Shown one piece after another: positions 36,192 through 45,006 of a stretch of DNA of 64,000 bases (position 1 is its first letter; each line of letters starts with the position of its first letter). The translations under genes were made by a program, and so were the position numbers. The stretch lies in assembly GCF_012911935.1 (NCBI RefSeq), contig NZ_JAAXLA010000016.1, forward strand, positions 1 to 64,000. The letters run 5' to 3'. The notes below the pieces were generated by a model. That model saw nothing but the letters and a program-made list of their open reading frames with translations. It did no database searches and was not told the origin of the DNA. This DNA is from Pseudonocardia acidicola. Lineage in GTDB: Bacteria; Actinomycetota; Actinomycetes; Mycobacteriales; Pseudonocardiaceae.

Positions 36192-37361
36192 ATGTCCCAG
36201 AACATGAGTGAAGGTCCGCTCGCAGATCTGGTCGTGCTCGATCTGACCCGTGCACTGGCGGGTCCGCACGCCGCGATGATGTTCGGTGACATGGGCGCTC
36301 GTGTGATCAAGGTCGAGCCTCCGGCCGGCGATGACACACGGTCCTGGGGGCCACCGTTCATCGGCGACGAGGACGAGCGGGAGTCCACCTACTTCCTCTC
36401 CGCGAACCGGAACAAGGAGTCGCTGGTCCTCGACCTGAAGTGCGACGGGGACAAGCGCGTACTCGCCGGTTTGGTGGAGCGCGCCGATGTGCTGATGGAG
36501 AACTACCGCGTCGGAGTGCTGGAACGCCTCGGCTTCCCGGTGTCGCGCCTGCACGAACTCAACCCTGGTCTCATCGTCCTGTCCATCACCGGCTTCGGCC
36601 ACGACGGCCCGGAGGCCGGCCGCGCCGGCTACGACCAGATCGCGCAGGGCGAGGGTGGGCTGATGTCGATCACCGGTGGCCGGCAGCCCACCAAGGTCGG
36701 CGTTCCGATCGCGGACCTGCTCGCCGGGATGAACGGAGCCTTCGGCGTGCTCGCAGCGTTGCACGAACGCGCTCGTACCGGTCACGGGCGCGTGGTCCGG
36801 ACCTCCCTGCTCGCCGGGATGATCGGCGTGCATGCCTTCCAGGGCACCCGCTGGACGGTTGCCGGCGAGGTACCCGGCCTGGCCGGGGATCACCACCCGT
36901 CGATCGCACCGTACGGCATGTTCGCCACTGCCACAGCGCCGGTCCAGATCGCCTGCGGCTCCGAGAGCCTGTGGCGGTCCCTCTGCGATGCGCTCGGCTG
37001 GGACCCCACCGAACCCGGGTTCGCGACCAACCCGCTGCGCGTCGCCAACCGCGACGCCCTCATCGCCCGGCTGGAGGACCTGTTCACCGCTGAGCCGGCC
37101 GAGCACTGGCTGAAGCTGCTGGCCGACGCCGGCGTGCCGTCGGGCAAGGTGCGCTCCTTGGACGATGTCTACAGCTGGGAGCAGACCCGTTCACAGGGGC
37201 TGCTGCTCAGTGTCGACCACCCCACTCAGGGCACGCTGAACCTGCCCGGCTCGCCCGTCCGGTTCGATGACAACGGCTACTCCGGCGGGCGCTCCACTCA
37301 CCTCGCCCCTCCGACGCTCGGGCAGCACAACGAGGCGATCCGCGAATGGCTCCGCTCCTGA
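36192..37361 (+). CDS. CaiB/BaiF-type (family III) CoA-transferase
   Basis: This 389-aa enzyme has the family III hallmarks. These are LVVLDLTRALAGPHAAMMFGD at the start, GARVIKVEPPAGDDTRSWGP, then NRNKESLVLDLK, and the catalytic Asp in VGVPIADLLAGMNGA. It moves CoA between carboxylic acids via an Asp-CoA anhydride. Following the barbiturase genes, it could activate malonate made from ureidomalonate, but other acids are possible. A leaderless-type start at 36192 is favoured; ATG 36204 is an alternative. Confidence 0.87.
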   Translation: MSQNMSEGPLADLVVLDLTRALAGPHAAMMFGDMGARVIKVEPPAGDDTRSWGPPFIGDEDERESTYFLSANRNKESLVLDLKCDGDKRVLAGLVERADVLMENYRVGVLERLGFPVSRLHELNPGLIVLSITGFGHDGPEAGRAGYDQIAQGEGGLMSITGGRQPTKVGVPIADLLAGMNGAFGVLAALHERARTGHGRVVRTSLLAGMIGVHAFQGTRWTVAGEVPGLAGDHHPSIAPYGMFATATAPVQIACGSESLWRSLCDALGWDPTEPGFATNPLRVANRDALIARLEDLFTAEPAEHWLKLLADAGVPSGKVRSLDDVYSWEQTRSQGLLLSVDHPTQGTLNLPGSPVRFDDNGYSGGRSTHLAPPTLGQHNEAIREWLRS

Positions 37362-37479
37362 ACGGTGAGGCTGAGGGACGCTTCTCCGCCTGCGCCCTGT
37401 CGGCCGGCCCGCCGGCCTGCGCCTCGGCCACGCAGTGCTCGAGACCGGTCGCGACTCTGCGCCGTCCTAGGATCGGCGG

Positions 37480-38112
37480 GTGTCTCGGGAGAGGCGGTTG
37501 TGGGTGGTGCTGCTGCTGAACCTGCTGCTCATCGCAGGTTTGGTGATCGTGGGTCTGCGCGCGCACTCGCTGGGGGTGGTGGCTGCCGGAGCTGACTACC
37601 TCGCCGATGCCGCGGCCATCGGTGTGTCGTTGTTGGCGATCTGGCTGGCCCACAAGCCCCCGAGCGGCCGACGTCCCGGCGGCTACCCGAACGCGACCAT
37701 CATCGCGGCAATGGTCAACGGCGGGTGGCTGCTGGTGTTGAGCGCATTGGTGATCGTGGCGGCGATCCAGCGGCTGATGTCGGGTGCCCCGTCGGTGGAG
37801 GGGCTTCCGATGCTGATCGTGAGCGCTGTCGCGGCAGCTGTGATGCTGATCGGTGCCCTGATCCTCAGGGGCGACCCGGGCATCGACGACGACCATGGTG
37901 ATGACCTGAACGTGAAGGCGGTGCTGCTCGACACGGCGGCCGATGCGGCCGCTGCCGGCGGGATCGCTCTCAGCGGTGCGGTCATCCTGTCCACGGGTGG
38001 GCTGTACTGGCTCGACCCCGCGATGGCCCTGATCATCGCGACCGTCGTGGGGTACCAGGCGCTGAAGCTGATGAGGAAGGTCGTCACGGCATTGCGGCCG
38101 TCGCGGCGGTAG
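37480..38112 (+). CDS. Cation diffusion facilitator-type transporter (partial-length family member)
   Basis: This 210-aa integral membrane protein has five or six hydrophobic helices. CDF-like features are SLGVVAAGADYLADAAAIGVSL and, near the C-terminus, LNVKAVLLDTAADAAAAGGIAL, whose Asp residues match the metal site helices. It lacks a clear C-terminal cytoplasmic domain and is shorter than the usual 280-320 aa. It probably exports a divalent metal. TAGGAT at 37468-37473, 6 nt before GTG 37480, supports a leaderless start. Confidence 0.75.
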   Translation: MSRERRLWVVLLLNLLLIAGLVIVGLRAHSLGVVAAGADYLADAAAIGVSLLAIWLAHKPPSGRRPGGYPNATIIAAMVNGGWLLVLSALVIVAAIQRLMSGAPSVEGLPMLIVSAVAAAVMLIGALILRGDPGIDDDHGDDLNVKAVLLDTAADAAAAGGIALSGAVILSTGGLYWLDPAMALIIATVVGYQALKLMRKVVTALRPSRR

Positions 38113-38113
38113 G

Positions 38114-38130
38114 TCGGCCCGCCCGGCCGA
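38114..38130 (+). terminator. Short hairpin after the CDF transporter
   Basis: TCGGCC and GGCCGA form a 6-bp stem with a 5-nt loop directly after the stop. It is short and has no T-run. Confidence 0.35.
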
Positions 38131-38347
38131 GCATCTGAACCACCGCCGCACCGGCCGGCATGGGCGGCAGGGGCCGGACCGCAGCCGGCTCACCACTCAG
38201 CCCCGCCACCATCGACGTCCGCGATCACCCCCAGGTGGTCCACGACGGGTGATGACGGCCCTTCCCGGCCGGTCCCGTCGCGACACTCGAAGGCCAGCGA
38301 CAGCAATTCTTCAGCTTGAGCTAAGAAACGGGCCATATGGTCGGGTC

Positions 38348-38992
38348 ATGCACCAGGCCGGTCGAGGGGCACTCCTGGAGACGTTCCGGTGCGGCGGCGG
38401 CCGTGCCGACGTGTGGCGCGACGGGGCTGACGCCGACGCTCTGGCGGCGGTGGTCGCAGGACTCGTGCAGCCCTGGCGGTCCGAGCGGATCAGCAAGGTC
38501 GTCGGTATCGACTCGCCCAGGTTCCTGCTCGGTGGGGCGGCCGCGATCTCGCTCGGCGCCGGGTTCGTCGCCGTGCGGGAAGCGTCCTTGCTACCGGGGC
38601 CGGAGATGACTGCCGAGACGGCCGCCGACTATCCGGGCCTACGGCACCTGCTGCGCATGCAATCGGTGCTCGGCGTGCGCGACCGGGTCCTGCTGGTCGA
38701 CGACTGGGCAGAGGGAGGAAGCCAAGCGTGCGCGGCGCGTGAGCTGGTCGAGTCCTGCGGCGCGACCTTCGCGGGCGTAGCAGTACTCGTCGACCAGCTC
38801 GATCCCGGTCCCAGGGCTGCTCTCGGCCGGGTCACCTCGCTGATGCGGGCCGACGAGCTCCGAACGCCCGACCCGGCAAGGGACAGCGAGTCGCAGCAGC
38901 AACCGGTCGGCGAGCAACCCCTGACCGCGATCAGGGCCCGGGGCCGGTCGGCGCCGGGAATGTTGCCGGTGAACGCCCATATCGCCATGTAG
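38348..38992 (+). CDS. Phosphoribosyltransferase-like protein
   Basis: This 214-aa protein has the type-I PRTase PRPP loop VLLVDDWAEGGSQACAARELV split over two strands (about residues 112-131), preceded by a GAGFVAVREASLLPG strand and hood region. It is reminiscent of adenine PRTase, which makes AMP from adenine and PRPP, although the base-binding hood is not recognisable. A Gln/Arg-rich tail of about 50 residues is unusual. TATGGT at 38336-38341, 6 nt before ATG 38348, suggests a leaderless mRNA. Nearby purine/pyrimidine catabolism makes a salvage role attractive. Confidence 0.75.
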   Translation: MHQAGRGALLETFRCGGGRADVWRDGADADALAAVVAGLVQPWRSERISKVVGIDSPRFLLGGAAAISLGAGFVAVREASLLPGPEMTAETAADYPGLRHLLRMQSVLGVRDRVLLVDDWAEGGSQACAARELVESCGATFAGVAVLVDQLDPGPRAALGRVTSLMRADELRTPDPARDSESQQQPVGEQPLTAIRARGRSAPGMLPVNAHIAM

Positions 38993-39102
38993 ACGACGAC
39001 ACCGCCGGTGACGTCGCCGCCGCAGCGCCTTCTCCCGTAACGCGTGATCATTTGTTGTGAGCCGGGCGCGGGGCTCTCGCCCGGTGGGACTCCACCGCCG
39101 AA

Positions 39103-39299
39103 CACGTCGTCGAGACGGCCACCGTCACGACCGCTGACGCTCTCGGCCTCCGGAGACCACCGACCGGCTCGCGCCAGGCCTCGCCGCCGACCTGTTCGTC
39201 CTCGCCGGTGACCCTCTCGAGGAGGTCACCGCGCCGGGCCGGTCGGAGTTGGTCGTCGCAGGCGGACGAGCCCACCGTCAAGCACCGACGATGTCGTGA
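39103..39299 (+). pseudogene. Remnant of an amidohydrolase gene (C-terminal part)
   Basis: Read across two small frameshifts, this stretch gives VETATVTTADALGL, then RLAPGLAADLFVLAGDPLEEV and SELVVAGGRAHR. This is the normal C-terminal metal-dependent amidohydrolase pattern (ADLVVLDGDPL...V.VGG). No N-terminal half or start is present. It is a decayed 3' end. The stretch 38993-39102 shows nothing else. Confidence 0.55.
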
Positions 39300-39918
39300 G
39301 GGCGGGGTGCGGGATCGCGGCGGGCCGTTGTCGCGGTCATCGGCGCGGGGCTCCGGGGATCGCATGCGGCGCGAGCGCATGCCAAGGGCGGCATGGCCCC
39401 AGTCGCCCGGACAGCGGTGCCGGCACGGCCACGCGGCCGGTACTCACGTAGGCGCCGCCCCAGACCCCGGCGACACCCATCCAACCCATGCGCCGGGCGC
39501 CGAACACAGCAGCACCCGGCAGGGAGGGGCCGACTCGTATGCATCGTGCAACGGACGACCGGATGCTCCATTCCACCGTCGGCTCGGCGCCGCGAACCGC
39601 ACGGCGCGAGATCGCTCCGCCGACTCCGACTGATCATTCTCTCGACTCGCCGAGTGAGTTCCTCGGCGAACGTCGCGGACGGACACGTTACGTGCACAGT
39701 GGGACGAACCGGTCCCGAATTAGCTGAAGTTGAAACAAATTCCGGGTGGTCGGATTAGCCGAAGGGGCAGGATGGGGCAACCGGTGCTGGTCGAACTTTC
39801 GCTACCGCACTATCGTGTGTCGGGCCGATAGCCCAATTACGGGTCGATATCGACATGACGTCTGTGGCTCAGGAGTAGAGAGAGGGGCGCGTTCCGGGCG
39901 GGCACCTCCGGGACGCTG
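39300..39918. promoter_or_regulatory. Gene-poor region and promoter of the LAL regulator
   Basis: About 620 bp with no supported gene. The last 270 bp are clearly less GC-rich. An inverted repeat CTATCG (39810-39815) / CGATAG (39826-39831) lies about 90 bp before the regulator ATG and may be an operator. GAGAGAGGGG around 39877 is too far upstream to be the ribosome site. Confidence 0.4.
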
Positions 39919-42576
39919 ATGATCATCGTGACGACAGATGCATGGAATTTCCGCGGCCGTGATACCGAGCTGCGAATGATCGCCGAAATCTTGAATGGTG
40001 ACCAGCCCCGCTGCGTGGTGATCGCCGGAGGGGCGGGAGTCGGCAAGACCCGGCTGGCACGGGAGGCGCTGGCCGAGGTCCAGGACCGCGGACGGCCGAC
40101 GCGCTGGGCGGCCGCAACCGTCGCGGCGTCCGCGATCCCGCTCGGGGCGCTGGCCCACCTGCTCCCGGCGGCCGAGGGCGCATCCGGCCCGCTGGCGCTC
40201 CTGCAGGGGGCACTGTCGGCGCTGGGCAACGGCGGGTGCGGGGAACGGATGGTGGTGGGGATCGACGATGCGCACCTGCTCGACGACCTCTCGGTCGCCC
40301 TCGTGCACCAGGTCGCGCTCGTAGGCACTGTCGCGGTGGTGCTGACGGCGCGCACCGGCGAACAGACGCCGGGAGGACTGGCTGCGTTGTGGAAGGACGG
40401 GGTCGCCACCAGGATCGAACTGACCCCGTTGGGACGGGCCGACACCGACGAGCTGGTCCAGGCGGTACTGGGCGGCATCGTCGATGCCCGCACGACGCAG
40501 AGGCTGTGGGAGGTCAGCCGCGGAAACCCGCTGTACCTGCGGGAACTGATCGCGAACGGGCGGGCCACCGGGTCGCTGCGGTGCCGCGACGGAGTGTGGC
40601 ACTGGGACGGCATCAGTGTGACCTCACGTCTGAGCGCGATCGTCCGGGAACACCTCGGCGAGCTGGACCCCGCGCAGCGGGAGGTGCTCGAGGTCATCGC
40701 CGCCGCGGAACCCCTGGCCATGGACCGGCTGCTCGGCCTGGTCCCGCCCACGACCGTGGCGGCCCTGGAGCGCCGCCGGCTCGTGAGCGTGGACCGGGAG
40801 CGGGGGTGCACCGAGGTGCGCCTGGCGCATCCCTTGCACGCCGAGGTCATCCGCGCGCTGACCCCCGAAACAGCGGCCCGCCGGTTGCGCCGCCGGCTGA
40901 CCGCGGACGGCAACCCGTCCGTGGCCGGCTGCCGGCCCCCCGACTCCCGCCTGTTGCGCGCCGGCGAGCTGGCGCTGGACGGCGACGAACCCGTGGCGGA
41001 CGCGCGGCAGCTCACCGATGCTGCTGTGCAGGCCGGCGCGGCGTTCGAGCACGATCTCGCCGATCGGCTGGCACGGGCCGCGATCGCGGCCGGGGCCGGC
41101 TTTCCCGCGTACTCCGCGCTGCTCGATGCGCTGCACTGGCAGGGCCGGGCCGCCGAGGTCGAGCAGCTTGCCGCCGCGGCAGCGCCGCTGGCCCGGCGCG
41201 ATGATGAGCGAGCCCAGCTCGCCGGGCTGCGAGCCCGCACCCTGCTCTGCGAGCATGACGTCGCGGCGGCCGACGTGATCGTGGCCGAGGCCGAGGCCGC
41301 CGTCAGCGCCGAGGGCCCCCACCTCGAGCTGATCGGGATCCGCGGCCTGCTGGCCTTCTTCGAGGGGCGATGCGCGCAGGCCGTTGAGCTGGGGACCCGC
41401 GCCCTGGCAGGCATCGGCGACAACGCCCCGGGGCCACCGCAGGCCTGGGCCGCGCTGGCCGCCGGTCTGGCGGTGGGCGGACGGTGCGCCGCCGCGCTCG
41501 GGGCCGCGAGGTCGGGCCGGGACGCGTTGATGCACGCCACCGCGGGTCCCGCGCCCGCGTTCACCAGGCTCGTGCTGGCCACTGCGGAGCTGCTGGCCCT
41601 GTCGCTGGCCGGGAAGATCGGTGAGCTCGAGCACCGGGCCGCCGAGCTTCATCGCGACGCCATGCGCGGTCCCGCATGGGCCGGCGACGCGGTGGCCGCG
41701 CTGCACATGGGGTGTGCGGCACTGGCCGCAGGCCGAGCCCCGGCGGCGGTCCGGTGGCTCACCGAGGCCGGCGCCGGCCTCCGGCCCAGAGACCCGGTCG
41801 GAATGCAGCACCTGTGCACCGCGCAGCTGGCGCAGGCGCACGCCGTGCTCGGGGACACCGAGGCCACCGGCCGGCTGCTCGCCGGACTCGACACCTGTCA
41901 GCGGCGGTTCACGGTGTTCGAACCACATGCCCTGCTCGCGAAGGCGTGGCACCTGGCGGCCGACGGCCACCCCGCGAGGGCGGTGGAGGTGGCGTTGCAG
42001 GCTGCTGCGGTCGCCGCGGACGGCAGCCAGTGGGCCGTCGAGGCGCGCGCCCGGCACGCTGTGGTCCGGCTGGGCCGGGCAGCCGAGGTGGCCGGTCGGT
42101 TGCGGGAGCTGGCCGAGAGCATCGAGGGTGAGTTGGTCCAGGTGTACTCGGCGCATGCCCACGCTGCGGCGGCCCACGCCGGGGGCGGCCTTGACGAGGT
42201 GGCAGCCCGGTTCGCCTCGCTGAGGGCCTCGCTGCTCGCCGCGGAGGCGGCCGGGCAGGCGGCAGCGGCCCATCAGCAGGCCGGCGACCGCAGACGCGCG
42301 GCGGCCGCCACGGCCCGGGCCACCGCGCTGGCCCGGGCCTGTGGGACGGTCCGAACCCCCGCATTGGCCGCTCTCGGGCCCTCGCGGCTCACCTCCCGCG
42401 AATCCGAGGTGGCCGCCCTCGCCCGCGCGGGCCTGCACAACCGGGCCATCGCCGACTCCCTGGTGCTGTCGGTCCGCACCGTGGAAGCCCACCTCGCCAA
42501 CGTCTACGCAAAACTCGGGATCAATACGAGAGCGCAGCTTCGGGACGCCCTGAGCTCGGACTCGAGCCTCGCTTGA
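39919..42576 (+). CDS. LuxR-family regulator of the LAL (large ATP-binding) type
   Basis: This 885-aa regulator starts with an AAA/STAND-type NTPase: Walker A GGAGVGKT (residues 37-44) and a Walker B near MVVGIDDAHLLDDLS. It continues with a long TPR-like helical middle. It ends with a LuxR helix-turn-helix (about 820-880): LTSRESEVAALARAG, then NRAIADSLVLSVRTVEAHLA and VYAKLGI. LAL proteins switch on antibiotic or secretion-related operons in response to an unknown ligand. It lies 0.36 kb upstream of two glycine-rich peptide genes on the same strand and is probably their activator. Confidence 0.88.
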   Translation: MIIVTTDAWNFRGRDTELRMIAEILNGDQPRCVVIAGGAGVGKTRLAREALAEVQDRGRPTRWAAATVAASAIPLGALAHLLPAAEGASGPLALLQGALSALGNGGCGERMVVGIDDAHLLDDLSVALVHQVALVGTVAVVLTARTGEQTPGGLAALWKDGVATRIELTPLGRADTDELVQAVLGGIVDARTTQRLWEVSRGNPLYLRELIANGRATGSLRCRDGVWHWDGISVTSRLSAIVREHLGELDPAQREVLEVIAAAEPLAMDRLLGLVPPTTVAALERRRLVSVDRERGCTEVRLAHPLHAEVIRALTPETAARRLRRRLTADGNPSVAGCRPPDSRLLRAGELALDGDEPVADARQLTDAAVQAGAAFEHDLADRLARAAIAAGAGFPAYSALLDALHWQGRAAEVEQLAAAAAPLARRDDERAQLAGLRARTLLCEHDVAAADVIVAEAEAAVSAEGPHLELIGIRGLLAFFEGRCAQAVELGTRALAGIGDNAPGPPQAWAALAAGLAVGGRCAAALGAARSGRDALMHATAGPAPAFTRLVLATAELLALSLAGKIGELEHRAAELHRDAMRGPAWAGDAVAALHMGCAALAAGRAPAAVRWLTEAGAGLRPRDPVGMQHLCTAQLAQAHAVLGDTEATGRLLAGLDTCQRRFTVFEPHALLAKAWHLAADGHPARAVEVALQAAAVAADGSQWAVEARARHAVVRLGRAAEVAGRLRELAESIEGELVQVYSAHAHAAAAHAGGGLDEVAARFASLRASLLAAEAAGQAAAAHQQAGDRRRAAAATARATALARACGTVRTPALAALGPSRLTSRESEVAALARAGLHNRAIADSLVLSVRTVEAHLANVYAKLGINTRAQLRDALSSDSSLA

Positions 42577-42934
42577 TCCATGTGGCCGAATACACGCCCG
42601 TCGACTTGTTGAGCGTTGATCCCGCATGAGGTGGCCGACTCTGCGGTTAGGTACCGGAGCGTCGACTACGTAGTCGCCGGGGCGAATCTCCGTAGTGTCC
42701 GGGTAGGAAATCTAGGTATTACTCAGCGGAACTACGTGGTGACAGTTCGACGGTCGGCGCACGAGGATGGAACAGGCTTCATCACGGACATCCGATGAGG
42801 CTGAATTCAATGAGGGACGCTCGGATGCGGACGGTCGTGCGAATTGCGGCGACACCCGAAAAGTCCGCAGTCGATTGCTGAACTCTTTCTACACCGGCCC
42901 TATTCGGGGCCGGGCGTCTGAGGAGGGGAACGGA
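42577..42934 (+). promoter_or_regulatory. Promoter/leader region of the glycine-rich peptide genes
   Basis: These 358 bp hold a perfect 14-bp palindrome CGACTACGTAGTCG (42663-42676) and a second partial copy, ACTACGTGGT, at about 42731. Both are plausible LuxR-type sites. Further on, CCGGCCC/GGGCCGG (42894-42900/42907-42913) forms a 7-bp hairpin just before the ribosome site AGGAGGGG (42921-42928), which could stabilise the mRNA. A 60-codon open frame at 42616 shows no family and is not called. Confidence 0.5.
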
Positions 42935-43174
42935 ATGTCGCATGCTCTGAGCTTCGCCGAGCTCGACGACCAGCACGTCGAGCTGCTGCCGGCGCGCACG
43001 GTCATGACCGGCGTCACCGGCACAGGTACCGGCGGCGCCGGTGGAGCGGGTGGAGCCGGTGGTATCGGCGTCAACGCGCTGAACATCGACCTGCTCGGCA
43101 ACCAGACCAACAGCGCGGGCAACGGTGGCAACGGCGGCGCCGGCGGCACCGGGATCGGCAACCTTTTCGGCTGA
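42935..43174 (+). CDS. Glycine-rich small peptide precursor 1
   Basis: This 79-aa peptide has two parts. The N-terminal leader-like segment contains SFAELDDQHVELLPARTVM (residues 6-24), acidic and ending in ELLPARTVM. A glycine-rich part with repeated GGAGG units surrounds the conserved NIDLLGNQTNSAGNGGNGG (about 49-67), ending GTGIGNLFG. It has no cysteines and no signal peptide. A strong ribosome site (AGGAGGGG, 6 nt) suggests high expression. It is nearly identical in the leader to the next gene. A leader/core split and later processing by the nearby M50 peptidase are inferred. No named family is known to me. Confidence 0.85.
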   Translation: MSHALSFAELDDQHVELLPARTVMTGVTGTGTGGAGGAGGAGGIGVNALNIDLLGNQTNSAGNGGNGGAGGTGIGNLFG

Positions 43175-43205
43175 GTACCCCGCACTGACGGGAGGGAGAC
43201 CTGAC

Positions 43206-43448
43206 ATGTCCAATTCTCTGAGCTTCGCCGAGCTCGACGACCAGCACGTCGAGCTGCTGCCGGCGCGCACGGTCATGACCGACATCACCGGCACCGGTAC
43301 CGGTGGCGCCGGTGGCGCCGGCGGTCACGGCGGCATCGGTGTGAACCTGCTGAACATCGACCTGCTCGGCAACCAGACCAACAGCGCGGGCAACGGCGGC
43401 AACGGCGGCACCGGCGGCGACGCGGCCGGCAACGTCTTCAAGTCCTGA
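43206..43448 (+). CDS. Glycine-rich small peptide precursor 2
   Basis: This 80-aa tandem copy of the preceding gene shares the leader SFAELDDQHVELLPARTVM and the core NIDLLGNQTNSAGNGGNGG. It differs in the linker (DITG rather than GVTG, one His in the GGAGGHGG run) and in the end (TGGDAAGNVFKS). At the DNA level, 66 bp of leader and 47 bp of core are identical to copy 1. The ribosome site GGAGGGAG is 7 nt before ATG 43206. It is followed by a strong hairpin that may limit read-through to the M50 gene. Confidence 0.85.
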   Translation: MSNSLSFAELDDQHVELLPARTVMTDITGTGTGGAGGAGGHGGIGVNLLNIDLLGNQTNSAGNGGNGGTGGDAAGNVFKS

Positions 43449-43489
43449 CACCGGGCCGCTGCTGATCGTTCGGCGGCACCACCGAACAG

Positions 43490-43523
43490 GGGAGGGGCGG
43501 CCGGTCACCGGTCGCCCCTCCCC
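43490..43523 (+). terminator. Strong hairpin between peptide genes and M50 peptidase
   Basis: GGGGAGGGGCG (43490-43500) and CGCCCCTCCCC (43513-43523) form a perfect 11-bp stem, with a CCGGT/ACCGG inner repeat between them. No T-run follows, so it may be a partial terminator or mRNA stabiliser. Its place between the precursors and the peptidase suggests it sets their expression ratio. Confidence 0.6.
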
Positions 43524-43587
43524 GTCCGGCAGGCGGTCGTCGTCGGCCGATCCGCAGCCAGAGGCCTACCCGGAGGGAGTCGTCGTC

Positions 43588-44967
43588 ATCGAACGCGGAC
43601 TACTCGACGCCACATCGGTCCCGAGCACGGGCACCGGTGCGACGCCCCGGCTCGCCGACGGAATCGAGCTCATCGGTCCCTATCAGGGCTCGGGCTTCCA
43701 GGAGCCGAAGTACATCATCAGCCGGGCCGACGGTCAGGTCGTCCAGCTTCCGCGGCTGTTGTACCTGGTCGCGGAGCAGCTGGACGGGCAGCGCGATCTC
43801 GAGCAGCTGGCCGCGGCGCTGACCGTCGAATTCGGGCGGGCCATCACCGCCGAGCAGGTCTCGTTCCTGGTCGAGAACAAGCTCCGTCCGGCGGGGATCG
43901 CCGCCGTCGCGGGCGTCGTTCCCGGCGGCGCCGGCTCCGCGGTGGCCGCCCCGCGCCGGCCCGACGCCCTGCTGGCGCTGCGATACCGCCTGCCGGTGGT
44001 GCCGGCCCGGGTCAGTTGGGTCATCGCAGCTGTCTTCCGGCCGTTCTACTGGCCACCGGTCCTGGTCCTGGCGCTGACGGCGTTCGTCGGCCTCGACGTG
44101 GCCGTCGTCGTACGAGGCGGCGTCGCGCAGATCCTGCCCAGCGCACAGGCGCTCGTCGCGCAGCCGGCATTGACGCTGCTCGTGTTCGGTCTGGTGCTCG
44201 CGTCCGGCATGTTCCACGAATGCGGCCACGTCACGGCCTGCCGCTACGGCGGCGCCCGCCCCGGGGTGATGGGGCTGGGCATCTACCTGGTGTGGCCGGC
44301 GATGTACAGCACCGTCACCGATGCCTACCGGCTCAGTCGCGGCGGGCGCCTGCGCACCGACCTGGGCGGCATCTACTTCAACGTCGTGTCCATCGCCGGG
44401 ATGAGCCTGGCCTACCTGTGCACCGGGGCGCCGTGGCTGCTGGTCGCGATCGTCGTGCTGCACGTGGAGACCGCCTGGCAGTTCCTGCCGTCGATCCGGC
44501 TGGACGGCTACTACATCCTCGCCGACGTGATCGGCGTGCCCGACCTGTTCAGCTACCTCAGGCCGGTGCTGCGGAGCCTGGTACCGGGCCGGGCCGCCCA
44601 TCCGCGGGTCGCCGAGCTCAAGCCCTGGACCCGCCGGGTGATCAGCCTCTGGGTCGCAGGCGTCATCCCCGTCCTGCTGTTCTTCCTGGTCAACTTCTTG
44701 ATCCTCGCGCCACGGATCCTGCCGGTGGTGGCGCACTCGTTGCTGGCGCTGCTGGACGCGATCGCGGCGGCGGTGGCCACGGGCCAGCCCGCACGAGCCG
44801 CGTTGGGCATGGTCCAGGTGGTGTTGCTGCTGCTGCCCTGGGCGGGGATCGCCATGGTCGCCGTGGGCTGGAGCCGCACGTTCGGCCGCCTCGCCCTCGC
44901 TCGCAGGCGCAAGGCGCGAACCGCCGGCGGCGCCGAGGCGCCTGCCGAGCACCGCGCATCGAGCTGA
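43588..44967 (+). CDS. M50 (site-2-protease-like) membrane metallopeptidase with N-terminal recognition domain
   Basis: The membrane part has the zinc motif HECGH (H210, E211, H214) and a second Asp motif LDGYYILAD (D306), as in M50 proteases, with about 8 hydrophobic helices. Before it, residues about 25-110 form a winged-helix-like domain: GPYQGSGFQEPKYIISRADG, VVQLPRLLYLVAEQLDG and SFLVENKLRP. The frame is open upstream but has no ATG, GTG or TTG before TTG 43759, which would cut this domain. ATC 43588, 10 nt after GGAGGG, is the best upstream candidate, so the start is uncertain. It probably cleaves or exports the glycine-rich peptides. Length is 459 aa with this start. Confidence 0.82.
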   Translation: MERGLLDATSVPSTGTGATPRLADGIELIGPYQGSGFQEPKYIISRADGQVVQLPRLLYLVAEQLDGQRDLEQLAAALTVEFGRAITAEQVSFLVENKLRPAGIAAVAGVVPGGAGSAVAAPRRPDALLALRYRLPVVPARVSWVIAAVFRPFYWPPVLVLALTAFVGLDVAVVVRGGVAQILPSAQALVAQPALTLLVFGLVLASGMFHECGHVTACRYGGARPGVMGLGIYLVWPAMYSTVTDAYRLSRGGRLRTDLGGIYFNVVSIAGMSLAYLCTGAPWLLVAIVVLHVETAWQFLPSIRLDGYYILADVIGVPDLFSYLRPVLRSLVPGRAAHPRVAELKPWTRRVISLWVAGVIPVLLFFLVNFLILAPRILPVVAHSLLALLDAIAAAVATGQPARAALGMVQVVLLLLPWAGIAMVAVGWSRTFGRLALARRRKARTAGGAEAPAEHRASS

Positions 44968-45006
44968 CCTCGCCGGCCAGGCTGGACCACCGAGGAGGAG
45001 CCCACC

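Noticed and set aside
42616..42798. Short ORF upstream of the first glycine-rich peptide
   Set aside because: No ribosome site, no family and it overlaps the likely operator region.
42935..43448. PE_PGRS proteins of the mycobacterial type
   Set aside because: The GGAGGNGG motif is shared, but there is no PE domain, the proteins are only about 80 aa, and they have a distinct ELLPARTVM leader and an M50 neighbour.
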